This document shows, piece by piece, positions 32,729 to 42,173 of a DNA stretch of 64,000 nucleotides (positions within the stretch are counted from its first letter, which is position 1; each line of letters opens with the position of its first letter). Location of the stretch: NCBI RefSeq assembly GCF_900454495.1, contig NZ_UGSI01000001.1, forward strand, positions 3,658,001 to 3,722,000, read 5' to 3'. The stretch comes from Paenibacillus macerans (lineage in GTDB: Bacteria; Bacillota; Bacilli; Paenibacillales; Paenibacillaceae). The notes under the pieces are model-generated. The model was not told the DNA's origin, did no database searches, and saw nothing but the letters and a program-made list of their open reading frames with translations. The position numbers and the translations under genes are program-made.

Positions 32729-33661
32729 ATGAACAACACGAGCAAATTCACTTTCAAATGGATGAAGCTGACGCTGCTTATGGTCATCGCCTTCACCCTG
32801 CTGGTTGGCGGCACCGCCTCCGCCTTCCAAGACGCCAAAGGAGGCCGTGAGCAAAAAGCGATCGAAACCTTGAAGAAACGAGGCATCCTTAAAAGCGACC
32901 AATCGGGATATTTCAAGCCGAACCAAAAACTAGACAACGCTTCGGCCATCTCGCTGATCGCCGGCGCGTTCGAGCTAAACCTCGATAACCTGCGTTTCGT
33001 GAAAAAACCCGAGGCCAGCGACTACTACAGCAAAGTAAAAAACGACGCCTGGTACGCCGGAGCTTTCGTGATCGCGCTTTACCGCGGCTTCGATATTCCG
33101 AAGGACATCGACCCTTCGGCGAAAGTGACGAAGGAGCAGTTCAGCCACTGGCTGTTCCAGGCGATCGCCACCCAAGGCGAATACGCGTGGCCGATGATTT
33201 ATACCGAAATCAAGGACGGCAAATCGATCGATGCGGATTTGATGGGCAGCATCCAGAAGCTGCTGAACGCAGGGATCGTGACGCTGGACAAAAACAAGAA
33301 GTTCAACCCCGCCGGACCGATCACGTTCAGTGAAGCCGCCGGCATGCTGGAGCGGGCGCTCGGGTTCGTCGAAGACAGCAGGCCAACCGGCACGGTGACC
33401 GGAAACTTGTATGACTTCAACTTGTCAAAAGACAAAGTGAACGGAGGCATCTACAAAGTGACGGTTTCGGCCATGGCTCCCCATCCGGGATACGGCATCG
33501 AAATCGCGAGCATCGTTTTTGACGGGGACAAAGCCGTGATCAACTACCGGATCACTGGGCCGGAGAAAGGCAAATTGTATCCACAGGTCATTACCGAGGT
33601 TAAAGCGGTCACGTATATTCCGGACAATTACAAGCCGGTGCTAGGCGAAGGAACGAAGTGA
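32729..33661 (+). CDS. Secreted S-layer-homology-domain protein
   Basis: 310 residues. A Sec signal peptide ends near TASAFQ (about residue 33). Two to three SLH-like modules follow (AIETLKKRGILKSDQSGYFKPNQKLDNASAISLIAGAF, VKNDAWYAGAFVIALYRGFDIPKDIDPSAKVTKEQFSHWLFQAI, IQKLLNAGIVTLDKNKKFNPAGPITFSEAAGMLERAL). They would tether it to secondary wall polymer. The last 90 residues (NLYDFNLSKDKVNGGIYKVTVSAM...) are beta-rich and of unknown role. The ATG follows GGGAGG. Transcription ends at a bidirectional hairpin facing the GH5 gene. Confidence 0.75.
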   Translation: MNNTSKFTFKWMKLTLLMVIAFTLLVGGTASAFQDAKGGREQKAIETLKKRGILKSDQSGYFKPNQKLDNASAISLIAGAFELNLDNLRFVKKPEASDYYSKVKNDAWYAGAFVIALYRGFDIPKDIDPSAKVTKEQFSHWLFQAIATQGEYAWPMIYTEIKDGKSIDADLMGSIQKLLNAGIVTLDKNKKFNPAGPITFSEAAGMLERALGFVEDSRPTGTVTGNLYDFNLSKDKVNGGIYKVTVSAMAPHPGYGIEIASIVFDGDKAVINYRITGPEKGKLYPQVITEVKAVTYIPDNYKPVLGEGTK

Positions 33662-33727
33662 ATCCGACGGTCCGCCCCAACGGGAACGGTGAGTGAGTAA
33701 GTGAGATAGGCCCAAATACAAAGACAA

Positions 33728-33778
33728 AGACGATTCCAGATCCGCCCGCAAGCGGAAATGAAATCGTCTTTTGCATGC
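33728..33778. terminator. Bidirectional terminator between the SLH and GH5 genes
   Basis: AAGACGATT and AATCGTCTT arms with an inner GATCCGC/GCGGA pairing, flanked by A-rich and T-rich ends. The two flanking genes converge here. Confidence 0.7.
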
Positions 33779-33801
33779 ATAGTTATTGAATTTTCACTTT
33801 A

Positions 33802-35679
33802 TTAGGGCTCTACTCCCCATACCAGCGAATCATCCAGGTACAGCGTTACTTTATCCCAGTCGGCATAAGCCGTTTTGGTCGGATCGAAGGAGTAGTCGTC
33901 CGCTTCGTTGAAATTGGACCAATCGGATTTGGCCATCCGCAATTGAATTTCACCGGTTTCCCCGCCGGCCGAAATCGAGCCCGCCGCAGCGGTAAAGCTG
34001 AGTTCGACATAAGCGTCGGTAAAGGCTCTTTGAATGTTTTCGGCTCCGATCGGCGCCCAATCCACCCAAGAGCTCATGCTTTGCGTGCCGTCTTTCGAGA
34101 AGTAATAGCGGAGCTTCAGGCCGCTCAAGTCAACTGCGGTTGTACCGTTGTTCTTAATATTAAAATGCGGTTTGATCTGATTGTCGGTCGGATTGGTGTC
34201 GGCCGCCTTATACTGCACGACCAGATTGACATCAGGCGCGTTTGAGCCTTCTTTCGGCGTCGCGGCCGCCTCGGCGGAATTGCCGCTTTCTCCGGCGCTG
34301 TTCACCGCGCTGACCACATAATAGTAGGCCGTGCCGTTGGCAAGTCCGCGATCGGTAAAGGCCGTGCCCGTGATCCCGCTGGCTACGGTCGTGTACGGTC
34401 CCCCGCTAACCGTCGCTCGCTTCACCTTATAGCTTTCCGCCCCGGCGGAAGCCGACCAGTTCAAGCTGATCTGTCCGTTGCCCGCCGTAGCCGTCAATTT
34501 GCCCGGGGCGGCGGGCAACGTTTCGCCTAACGGCTGCATAATCCGGTCCAGCATGGCTTGCTTCGGCTCGTTCCAGGTGACCCAATCGTCCAAAAGCAGC
34601 CCGCCCGTGTCTCCGGAGTTCGGGTTTACGCACCAATAAGTCCAATAAAGCTCGTTCTCGCCGATATAATCGACCAGGCGGTTCTGCCAAATGCCTTCAA
34701 CGCTGCTCATGTCCACGCTCCGGCCGCCGAATTCGCCCACGATGACCGGGGCGATGTTTTGCTTGCTGATATATCCCCAGTAGGCGTCCCAAATCGCCGG
34801 CATGTTATCGGGGAAGGAAGGGTCCGAGAACCAGGGCTGGGAAGCGACGCCAGGGCCGTAATCATGGGCGGAATAAACCAATTGGTTCGGAACGTCCAAC
34901 TCAACCGGGTGATTGGCGACTCCTTTAAGATTGCCGCCCCACCAGTAGCCGTCGCTGTAGCCTTGCACATTTTTCTCGATTCCTTCGACGATGATCAGCC
35001 AATGCGGGTTTACGGACAAAATGGCGTTGCCCGCCCGCTCCGCCGCCAGCTGCCAATCGGTGGCCGGATCTCCCGTTCCCCAACTGGCCGGACCGTGGGG
35101 CTCGTTGTGCAAATCGGCGCCAATCACCGTGTCGTTGCCGTTATACCGTTCCGCCAGCATCTTCCAGTCGTCGATCCAGCGTTGTTCGGAGTAGTCCGCG
35201 GTATACCAAAGCTCGGATTGTCCGCCGGACCCGGGACGATGGCGGTCGAGGAAAATCTTCATGCCGCGGTCTCCTGCTTTTTCGATTAGTTTATCCATGA
35301 TCTGAATGGGAGTCAGCCCTTTTAAATCCGGGTTTTTGTCGTAGTCGATGCTGTTGGGGGCGGATCCGGGGTCAAACATCTGGTTGCTGTACGGCAGACG
35401 GATCAGATTGTAGCCGCGCTCTTGGATCTGATCCAGGACGTCATCCATGGACCGTGTCCACAAGCCGTGAGGCGAATAATTCGGTGTCTCGAATCCGAAC
35501 CAGTTGATCCCGTTGAACACCGCCGGATTTCCGGCCGAATCGACGATCCGGTTCCCTGACGTATGGTAATAATTAGCAGCCGCTTCCGCATGGCCCGGTG
35601 CCAAGCCGGCCATCCCGATTCCCATAGCGCCTAATACGAGCGAACCGGCCAGAATACTTTTAACGATCGTTTTGAACAT
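33802..35679 (-). CDS. Secreted endoglucanase: GH5 - FN3 - CBM3
   Basis: 625 residues. A signal peptide ends at about AEAAAN (residue 35). The GH5 catalytic domain spans about 36-390, with the acid/base Glu in GADLHNEPHG near residue 190 and the nucleophile Glu in PVIVGEFGGRS near 315. A fibronectin type III module follows (about 395-480: LTATAGNGQISLNW, GTAYYYVVSAVNSAGES). A cellulose-binding CBM3 closes the protein (NLVVQYKAADTNPTDNQIKPHFNIKNNG to WGVEP). It hydrolyses internal beta-1,4 bonds of cellulose outside the cell. It follows the GH9 gene by 66 bases with no promoter visible, so the two are probably cotranscribed. Confidence 0.88.
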   Translation of the reverse strand: MFKTIVKSILAGSLVLGAMGIGMAGLAPGHAEAAANYYHTSGNRIVDSAGNPAVFNGINWFGFETPNYSPHGLWTRSMDDVLDQIQERGYNLIRLPYSNQMFDPGSAPNSIDYDKNPDLKGLTPIQIMDKLIEKAGDRGMKIFLDRHRPGSGGQSELWYTADYSEQRWIDDWKMLAERYNGNDTVIGADLHNEPHGPASWGTGDPATDWQLAAERAGNAILSVNPHWLIIVEGIEKNVQGYSDGYWWGGNLKGVANHPVELDVPNQLVYSAHDYGPGVASQPWFSDPSFPDNMPAIWDAYWGYISKQNIAPVIVGEFGGRSVDMSSVEGIWQNRLVDYIGENELYWTYWCVNPNSGDTGGLLLDDWVTWNEPKQAMLDRIMQPLGETLPAAPGKLTATAGNGQISLNWSASAGAESYKVKRATVSGGPYTTVASGITGTAFTDRGLANGTAYYYVVSAVNSAGESGNSAEAAATPKEGSNAPDVNLVVQYKAADTNPTDNQIKPHFNIKNNGTTAVDLSGLKLRYYFSKDGTQSMSSWVDWAPIGAENIQRAFTDAYVELSFTAAAGSISAGGETGEIQLRMAKSDWSNFNEADDYSFDPTKTAYADWDKVTLYLDDSLVWGVEP

Positions 35680-35745
35680 ACGCTCACCCTCTTTCCTAAA
35701 ATGCGGTTTATATTAAAGAAAACAAAAAATCAATCCGTTCATCCA

Positions 35746-38646
35746 TCAAGGCTCAATTCCCCAAACCAGCGTACCGTTCTGATACAAAGCAACATGGTCC
35801 CAATCGGTGTAGGCGGTTTTGGCCGGGTCAAAGGAATAGTCGTTCGCTTCGTTATAAGCCGACCAATCATTTTTGTTGATGCGGGTCTGAATTTCGCCGC
35901 TGTCGCTGCCGGGAGCCAGGCTGCCCGCACCGGCATTGAAGGAGATTTCCACATACGAATCGGCATTCTCCTTAGCTTCCGCCATCTTCACCGTTTTGCC
36001 GCTAAGATTGCCGCCCCCGATCTGCGCCCAATCGCAATGGAACGTTTGCTCCTTGTCCCCATCCACCGTATACCAATAGCGAATCGTCAGTTCCGACAGC
36101 GGAACAGCGTCCGTACCGTTGTTTACAATGCGGAATAACGGCTTCATCTGATTGTCGTCCGCATTGGTGTCCCCGGCTTTGTACTGGAGCACCAAAGTTC
36201 CCGGCTGGCCTCCTTGCCCGGCTTGGGGAACCGCGCTGATCTGTGCGGAGTCGGCGCTTTCCCCGGCGCCGTTGACGGCGCTGACCACATAATAGTAGGC
36301 CGTGCCGTTCGTCAGGCCCGCGTCCGTAAAGCTTGTCGCCGTGATCCCGCTCTTCACCGTCGTGTAAGGGCCGCCGTCCACGGTCGCTCTTTTCACGTTA
36401 TAGCTTATCGCTCCGGCGGCCGCGTTCCAGTTCAGCGCCACTTGAGCATTCCCCGCCTTCGCGGCCAGACCGGCCGGTACACCCGGCGGCTGTTGCGGCT
36501 CTTGCGGCGTTCCGCCGCTAGGCTCCTCGCCGACCACCTTCACTCCGTTCAGATAAAGGGGGATTCGGGTTGTCTCCCCTTTTGTGGCGGAAATCCCTTG
36601 ACGGCTCCAGTCGTTCGTTGGGTCCCAATGACTCTTATATTGGGAATCCTGCTTCGCGATCAGGCCGAATTGGAAGTCCCGGCTGCCGTAAACCTCGTTG
36701 CCCGACCAATCCAGCTCATAGTAGTAAATCCCCGCCGCCGCGTCCACCGCATAAGGTCCGTTGACCTTGACGGCGCCGCCGTAGCTTGCTTTTTGCTCAT
36801 CGTAATACGTTTCCAGCGTGACGTCGTTAATGCTTTGGCCCGCCGCCAGCAGCTCGCTGATGTTGAAATAATAACGGGCGCTCATCGTTCCCTCCGTATG
36901 AGGCGGATGGACGGATTCATTGTGAATGGTAACCGTAACCTGGGTCCGCTGGTCGTTTTCCTGCTCGATTTTTCCCTCCACCCGGTATTCCGTTACGCCT
37001 TGTTCGGCGGGCGGACTGTCGGCCGTAACCGTTTCGCCGTTTCCGTATTTCAGATACAAGCCTGCAAGCGCGCCGACCAAACCGGCATTGTAGTCGATCG
37101 CCACCTCGTTATAGACGTAATCGGTCGTAACATCATTGTGGAAATCCTTCGCGTCCGGTCCGCCGACAAGCGCTCCCCAGAGCACATGGCGGTGTTCCGC
37201 CGGGACTTCCATGTTGTTGGTCATGGAGCCGTGCGCGGCCCGATGGTGAGGATGCTTGGCCGATTCGTCCGGCGACGGGAAGCCGACGATGTACGAATAA
37301 CCCATGGGGTTGTCCCCCATGATATAATCCATTTGGCTCTTGGCCCAGGCCGCAAAATCGGGACGGTCTTTATACTTGTCATACACCAGCGCGCAAAGCT
37401 GGGCGGCCGCGTTGTACCGCGCCGAACCCCATGTGGTGAGAACGCCGAACCCGGCGGGCGACGTAGTCAAATACGTATTGTCGTTCGCCTCCTGATGAGG
37501 AACCTTGCCGCCCGACCAATATTCAAGATTCCAGCGGGCGTAATAATCATATTGGGCATTGTCCGGGAACAGGGCCGCAAGCCGTACAAAAACGCCGCCC
37601 CATACCGTGTCCCAGCTGTGCGTCCAGATATTTTGCCAGCTATCCGCTTGAGAAGGGACGATTCTTTTGAGGTATCCGGTGTATTTTCCCGACGCGTCAA
37701 CCGATACGATATCCTGTATATACGTGTTGTCGCCGGTCGCGGTATACAACCAGACGGCCGCCCATGACAATTCATCTTCGTCATAACTGGAATTATAAAA
37801 GCCGTCGCTGTTGCCGAGTCCTCTGTGCTGCTGGGCAAAGCGGTAAAGCGCGGCGGCCGTATCCAGGCACTCCTCCGCATAGGCAGGATCGGTATCCTTC
37901 GTATTGAGATACATCAGAGCAAGGGCGGCCGCAGCTCCGGCAGCCTGGTCGCTGGCGGGTTGATCCGCGGTCGCGAACGTGGCCGGACGCGGATATTTGT
38001 CGGGATCCTGCAGTTCGGGAGGGCCCCAATAGGTGTGATCGACCGTTCCTTGACCAACCATGTAGTTGAAGGCGACAACCTCACCCTTGTCGTTACGGAA
38101 AGTAGAGCGCAGAAAATAGTCGCTGAACCATTTCAGTTCTTCCAGCATATGCGCTTCCTGGCCGCTCTGCCGGAAAGCTTCCCTAAACTCGTAAAAGCTC
38201 CATCCCAGTGTCGATGCGGCATAGGATTGCGGCAGGCCGAATTTGACATGGTCGCCGGCGTCGTGAAACCCTCCGCTCAGATCGACGGACCCGTTGCCGT
38301 CGGGGTCCAAGTTCGGCAGGTTTTGCGCGATAAAATCCTCCCGCAAATTCGTCATGTTCTTCGCGGTGCCGTTCACGCCGAGCGGTACGTACATGTCGGA
38401 CAGTTCCGAGTCCCCCCGCCATTCCAAACGGCCGCCTGTAATCCCGGGACCGGATTTCTCCGCGTCGTAAAACCAGAGGGATTTTTGCAGGGCATCCGCA
38501 TAATTGTAAGCTTCCGCGTCTGCAGCCATTGCGGCCGAAGAGGCCAGAAACGGAAATCCGCCGCAGGCAACCAGACCGGACAGCACGGTTTTTCCGAGCC
38601 AATTTTTCCAGGCCGGCCAACGTGCTTTTTTGGTTTTGTTCATCAT
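35746..38646 (-). CDS. Secreted GH9 cellulase: GH9 - CBM3c - FN3 - CBM3
   Basis: 966 residues. A signal peptide ends near residue 42. The GH9 domain spans about 45-500, with the catalytic base region GGFHDAGDHVKFGLP near residue 125, HHRAAHGS near 465, and the acid-carrying DYVYNEVAIDYNAGLVGAL near 505. A CBM3c-type module (about 535-690) is fused behind it, as in processive endoglucanases such as Cel9A/CelZ. An FN3 (about 715-800) and a CBM3 (about 815-966) follow. The start has AAAGGTGG six bases upstream. A conserved block shared with the GH6 upstream region lies about 125 bases before the start. The product would make soluble cello-oligosaccharides. Confidence 0.88.
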   Translation of the reverse strand: MMNKTKKARWPAWKNWLGKTVLSGLVACGGFPFLASSAAMAADAEAYNYADALQKSLWFYDAEKSGPGITGGRLEWRGDSELSDMYVPLGVNGTAKNMTNLREDFIAQNLPNLDPDGNGSVDLSGGFHDAGDHVKFGLPQSYAASTLGWSFYEFREAFRQSGQEAHMLEELKWFSDYFLRSTFRNDKGEVVAFNYMVGQGTVDHTYWGPPELQDPDKYPRPATFATADQPASDQAAGAAAALALMYLNTKDTDPAYAEECLDTAAALYRFAQQHRGLGNSDGFYNSSYDEDELSWAAVWLYTATGDNTYIQDIVSVDASGKYTGYLKRIVPSQADSWQNIWTHSWDTVWGGVFVRLAALFPDNAQYDYYARWNLEYWSGGKVPHQEANDNTYLTTSPAGFGVLTTWGSARYNAAAQLCALVYDKYKDRPDFAAWAKSQMDYIMGDNPMGYSYIVGFPSPDESAKHPHHRAAHGSMTNNMEVPAEHRHVLWGALVGGPDAKDFHNDVTTDYVYNEVAIDYNAGLVGALAGLYLKYGNGETVTADSPPAEQGVTEYRVEGKIEQENDQRTQVTVTIHNESVHPPHTEGTMSARYYFNISELLAAGQSINDVTLETYYDEQKASYGGAVKVNGPYAVDAAAGIYYYELDWSGNEVYGSRDFQFGLIAKQDSQYKSHWDPTNDWSRQGISATKGETTRIPLYLNGVKVVGEEPSGGTPQEPQQPPGVPAGLAAKAGNAQVALNWNAAAGAISYNVKRATVDGGPYTTVKSGITATSFTDAGLTNGTAYYYVVSAVNGAGESADSAQISAVPQAGQGGQPGTLVLQYKAGDTNADDNQMKPLFRIVNNGTDAVPLSELTIRYWYTVDGDKEQTFHCDWAQIGGGNLSGKTVKMAEAKENADSYVEISFNAGAGSLAPGSDSGEIQTRINKNDWSAYNEANDYSFDPAKTAYTDWDHVALYQNGTLVWGIEP

Positions 38647-38770
38647 TCACAACCACCTTTCCCAAATTATTTCGCTGGTTTGCCGAATATTAATTTGGCT
38701 CTCACCCCCTTTTCCGCAAGGATAAATATTTTAATATATAAAGGAAGAAATTTGTAATAAAAAGTAAAAA

Positions 38771-38848
38771 CTTGGCACCTTCATGTTATTTTTCCGTTCT
38801 TTTTTTGTATAGTTTAAATTCTTCCGCCGTTAGGTTGAAATTCTTCTG
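38771..38848 (-). promoter_or_regulatory. Conserved upstream block of the GH9 gene
   Basis: About 78 bases strongly resembling 41454-41532, including AATTTAAACTATACAAAA and GTGCCAAG on the minus strand. It probably contains the promoter and any cellulase-specific control site. No good -35 box is visible. Confidence 0.5.
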
Positions 38849-38868
38849 AACGATGAAGAACAAAGCGG

Positions 38869-38906
38869 AGAAGAACAGACAAGCCTTCCCCGCTTTGTTC
38901 GCCGTC
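38869..38906 (-). terminator. Probable terminator of the GH6 gene
   Basis: On the minus strand AAAGCGGGGAAG pairs with CTTCTCCGCTTT, followed by a T-rich stretch. It lies about 20 bases past the GH6 stop. Confidence 0.6.
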
Positions 38907-38927
38907 AAGGCGCATGCCGCTTCGTTA

Positions 38928-41078
38928 TTACGGTTCTACGCCCCAAACGAGGGTATCGTTTTGGTAAAGGGTGATATGATCCCAATCGGCGTAAGCCGTT
39001 TTGGCGGGATCATACGAATAATCGTTGCTTTCGTCAAAGTTGGACCAGTCGGTCTTGGATATCCGAAGCTGGATGTCGCCGGACTGCCCTCCTGGGGCAA
39101 GCGTCCCGGCCGCGGCGGTAAAGCTAAGCTCGATATAAGTGTCCGCGTCCGTCCCGGATACGGTGCCGAACGTTTTTTCAATGTTCGACGCGCCCAGTTG
39201 GGCCCAATCGATCCAAGCGTTCAAGTCCTGGCTGCCGTCCTTCGTAAAGTAATAGCGTATCTTCAACGTGCTCAAATCAACAGCCGTCGTACCGTTGTTT
39301 TTGATATTGAACTGGGGTTTGATTTGATTGTCGGCAGCGTTCGTGTCCCCGGCACGGTATTGCACCACCAGATCCCCGGTGCCGGTTCCTCCGCCGCTCG
39401 GGGTGGCGGCAACCTGGGCCGAATTCGCGCTTTCCCCGGCGCTGTTCACCGCGCTGACGACATAATAGTACGTCGTGCCGTTTGCAAGGCCGGTGTTCGT
39501 GTAGCTTGTGGCGGTAACGCCCGCCGCCACGGTCGTGTACGGCCCGCCGCTGGTCGTGGCGCGCTTCACGTTATAGCTTGTGGCGCCGCTTGACGCCGTC
39601 CAGCTAAGCTCAACCTTTGCATTGCCCGCTGTCGCGGTCAGGCCGGCTGGCGCCGCCGGAACGTCAGGCGTCTCGCCGCCGCTGGTCGGAATAGCCGGAT
39701 ATGCATTCTGAACCAGTTGAACGAATTGGTCATGGAACCAGTGTCCGGAAATCGGAGCACCCGGCAGCGCGCCGGTCAGCGTGCCGTTGGCACTGGTATA
39801 AGTCGGGTCGCACATTCTGTCGAACCCTTTGCCTTCATTGTTGGGAATTTCGGTGCTGGAGCCGTCCGATTCACCCGGAGGCTTCACCCATACGAAAGCG
39901 TCCAGATGAGAGGCCGGATAACCCGCCGGAGCGGCTTGCGGAGGCTGACCCATCCCGGCGCCGCTGGCATTGCACCAATTCCCGCGATGGAGACGCTTGT
40001 CGATGCGTCCGGAATTGGCATACGCATCCACCGTTGTTCCGCTGGCTCCGGTCGGACGATCCGGGCCGCCCCACCCGTTGCGTGATGTATCGATCAGGAA
40101 GCCGATGCTGGACGGCCAGCCCTTGGCTACGAATCCGGAATACAGAGCCGCGGTGAAATCCACTTCGTCAAAATAGGGATTCCACTCATAATACTTGGCG
40201 GATTTCAGCTGCATCCCGTTAATCGTCAAATTCGGGTCGGTCAGATACGGTTCCTCCAAGGGAGTCGTGTTGGCTGTATTGGTGATGAAGCCGTCCACGC
40301 TGGCAAGTCCGGCAGGAGTCCCGGCGACGACCGACGTAAAGAGGTCGATGGCCGGCTGCCGATTGTTGTCCCAGCCTAACCAGCCGGAGTGGCCGATGTC
40401 CATGTAGTTGTAAACGTTAGGAATAGCATGCAGCTTTTCGAGGGCATACCGCGTTGCGTCGCGGTAAATGTTGGTCGAATTGGCCTGCGCGCATTTCGGG
40501 TCGCTCAGGTTCGTCACCAGGTTCGGCAGCGAATCGGGTTCGATAATCGCGACAATCCGAATGTCGGCGTATTTCGGATTGGAGAATACTTCGACGATGG
40601 GATCAATATAGCTCGTTTTATAAGTCTGCAGACCTTCCGCAGTCAAGGGCAGCTCCCCGTTGGAAGCCAAAGCGTGACAATCCCGGCCCGGCAGGTTGTA
40701 GATTACGAAGGTGGCTACAATCGGCGTATCCCCCTGCTTCTGGGCAAGCACCTCGTCCATGGTTTCCACCAGGCTTTTCCGGCCGCCGTTGGCCTCACCT
40801 CCGGCAATGGCCGCAATGCGGTCCAGCCAAACAGCCGTCGGGTACGACTTGACGGTTTGCATCTTCGCCTTCAGCGTATTATCGCTAACTTTGGCAATGG
40901 AGGTATCTACGAGCTCCGCATAATCGGAATTCACATACATCGTCGCGCCCAAAAAAGGATTGTCGACATGAGCTTCGGCGGCATAGCTCCTTTGTATTCC
41001 AAAAGGCTGCAGCAGCGTCAGCGCCAAAGCAGCAACCGCAGTCATCGCCACCGTTCGTTTGAAAAGTTTGGATAACAT
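38928..41078 (-). CDS. Secreted cellobiohydrolase/exoglucanase: GH6 - FN3 - CBM3
   Basis: 716 residues. A signal peptide ends near SYAAEA (residue 34). The GH6 domain spans about 35-465: AIIEPDSLPNL, YMDIGHSGWLGW and FVWVKPPGESDG carry the conserved Asp residues, and VIYNLPGRDC is also typical. FN3 (about 475-560) and CBM3 (about 570-716) follow and are close in sequence to those of the GH9 and GH5 enzymes. The enzyme would release cellobiose from non-reducing chain ends, complementing its two neighbours. The ATG at 41078 follows AGGAGT at six bases. Two earlier in-frame ATGs precede that site. It lies downstream of a CBM3 relic. Confidence 0.88.
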   Translation of the reverse strand: MLSKLFKRTVAMTAVAALALTLLQPFGIQRSYAAEAHVDNPFLGATMYVNSDYAELVDTSIAKVSDNTLKAKMQTVKSYPTAVWLDRIAAIAGGEANGGRKSLVETMDEVLAQKQGDTPIVATFVIYNLPGRDCHALASNGELPLTAEGLQTYKTSYIDPIVEVFSNPKYADIRIVAIIEPDSLPNLVTNLSDPKCAQANSTNIYRDATRYALEKLHAIPNVYNYMDIGHSGWLGWDNNRQPAIDLFTSVVAGTPAGLASVDGFITNTANTTPLEEPYLTDPNLTINGMQLKSAKYYEWNPYFDEVDFTAALYSGFVAKGWPSSIGFLIDTSRNGWGGPDRPTGASGTTVDAYANSGRIDKRLHRGNWCNASGAGMGQPPQAAPAGYPASHLDAFVWVKPPGESDGSSTEIPNNEGKGFDRMCDPTYTSANGTLTGALPGAPISGHWFHDQFVQLVQNAYPAIPTSGGETPDVPAAPAGLTATAGNAKVELSWTASSGATSYNVKRATTSGGPYTTVAAGVTATSYTNTGLANGTTYYYVVSAVNSAGESANSAQVAATPSGGGTGTGDLVVQYRAGDTNAADNQIKPQFNIKNNGTTAVDLSTLKIRYYFTKDGSQDLNAWIDWAQLGASNIEKTFGTVSGTDADTYIELSFTAAAGTLAPGGQSGDIQLRISKTDWSNFDESNDYSYDPAKTAYADWDHITLYQNDTLVWGVEP

Positions 41079-41116
41079 GGAATCACTCCTCATCATGGAT
41101 TGTTTACTTCAGTTCT

Positions 41117-41217
41117 TCATACCAGCACAGCATTCCGGTACGCCGTCACCTTGTCCCAATCGGTATAAGAGGTCACCATCCTTTGAAACACCTCATCCGC
41201 CTTCCCGAAACGTAAAT
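41117..41217 (-). pseudogene. Relic of a CBM3 C-terminus
   Basis: Reading the minus strand to the stop at 41117-41119 gives KADEVFQRMVTSYTDWDKV followed by TAYRNAVLV. This lines up with the end of the intact CBM3 modules (EADDYSFDPTKTAYADWDKV in GH5, TAYTDWDHVALYQNGTLVW in GH9). Only about 35 codons survive, with no start or catalytic domain. Directly upstream is sequence resembling the GH9 5' leader, so this looks like a cellulase gene that lost its body by deletion. Confidence 0.65.
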
Positions 41218-41453
41218 TTAGCCCTCACCTCCTTTTTTGCATGGCATTATTCCAATCCGAACCGACGTTTTATCGGGCCGAAGGAATACCTGGTAAAAGT
41301 TCATAACATCCCGCTGCGATCTAACGCTTGCCCTGTCAGCTGCTGGGCTTGTCCGCTTTAAGTTGAATTCACTGGAAAAGTATGCGCTTTCAAAAATGAA
41401 ATGAAATGGAGGGTTAATGAACAAAAGAAGAATAAGTAGCAGAATAGTAAAAT

Positions 41454-41532
41454 CTTGGCACTTTCATCTTAATTTTTCTGTTCTGCTTTTGTATAGTTTA
41501 AATTTTTCCGTTATTGAGTTGAAAATCTTCTG
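41454..41532 (-). promoter_or_regulatory. Conserved block upstream of the CBM3 relic and GH6 gene
   Basis: About 79 bases matching the GH9 upstream block at 38771-38848, with AATTTAAACTATACAAAA and GTGCCAAG. It may now drive GH6 through the relic. The rest of the 41218-42130 gap holds no recognisable gene, only low-complexity AG-rich sequence around 41820-41930. Confidence 0.5.
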
Positions 41533-42130
41533 GCCGGCCCTAACGGGCGCCACGAACTATTGACGGGTAGGGGAATCAGCCGCCAATAAAAAACAAAAAT
41601 CCCAACGGCGAAATGAAGCAAACACATTGATTAATTCATTAAGCGCATCCAGTTGATGCGTACGTTCGGAAAATTGATTTAATGTCATATTTTTTCGGCT
41701 CAACCTAATAATCGGTTGCTTGACAGGGAGGGCCGGTAACCGATCGTGGCAAGAAATATCGGCAGATCAATATCCGCTGTCCGGACGCTTTGCACGATTA
41801 TCCCATTTGATCCGGAAGCAGAGAGGAGGAGAAGTTCAGGAGAAAAAATAGGTTTGGGAGAAGCAGACATGTTCGAGATCGCTAGACAGGTTTGGGAGAA
41901 GGAGGTTTAGGAAAAGTGAAAGCAGACCCGACGGGAGGAATGGGGCAAGGACACCGGGAAAAATGAAAGGACCGTGATTAGCCCCCCTCTCCCCCCTGAA
42001 CAAGAGGGATAATCGTGCAAAGCAGCATGCAGGGACACCAAGACACTAACGCTATAATTTATTTTGTCGAGCACTGATCTCGAATCGTTCAACAGGATCG
42101 TGGTGTCGTACAAAAATAGTAATCTACACA

Positions 42131-42170
42131 AAAAAAGCCCAGAGTTGTTGATTTCAACTCCGCGCTTTTG
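42131..42170 (-). terminator. Terminator of the acyltransferase gene
   Basis: On the minus strand AAAAGCGCGGAGTTG pairs with CAACTCTGGGCTTTT around a short AT loop, followed by TTTT. It begins right after the stop codon. Confidence 0.75.
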
Positions 42171-42173
42171 GGA

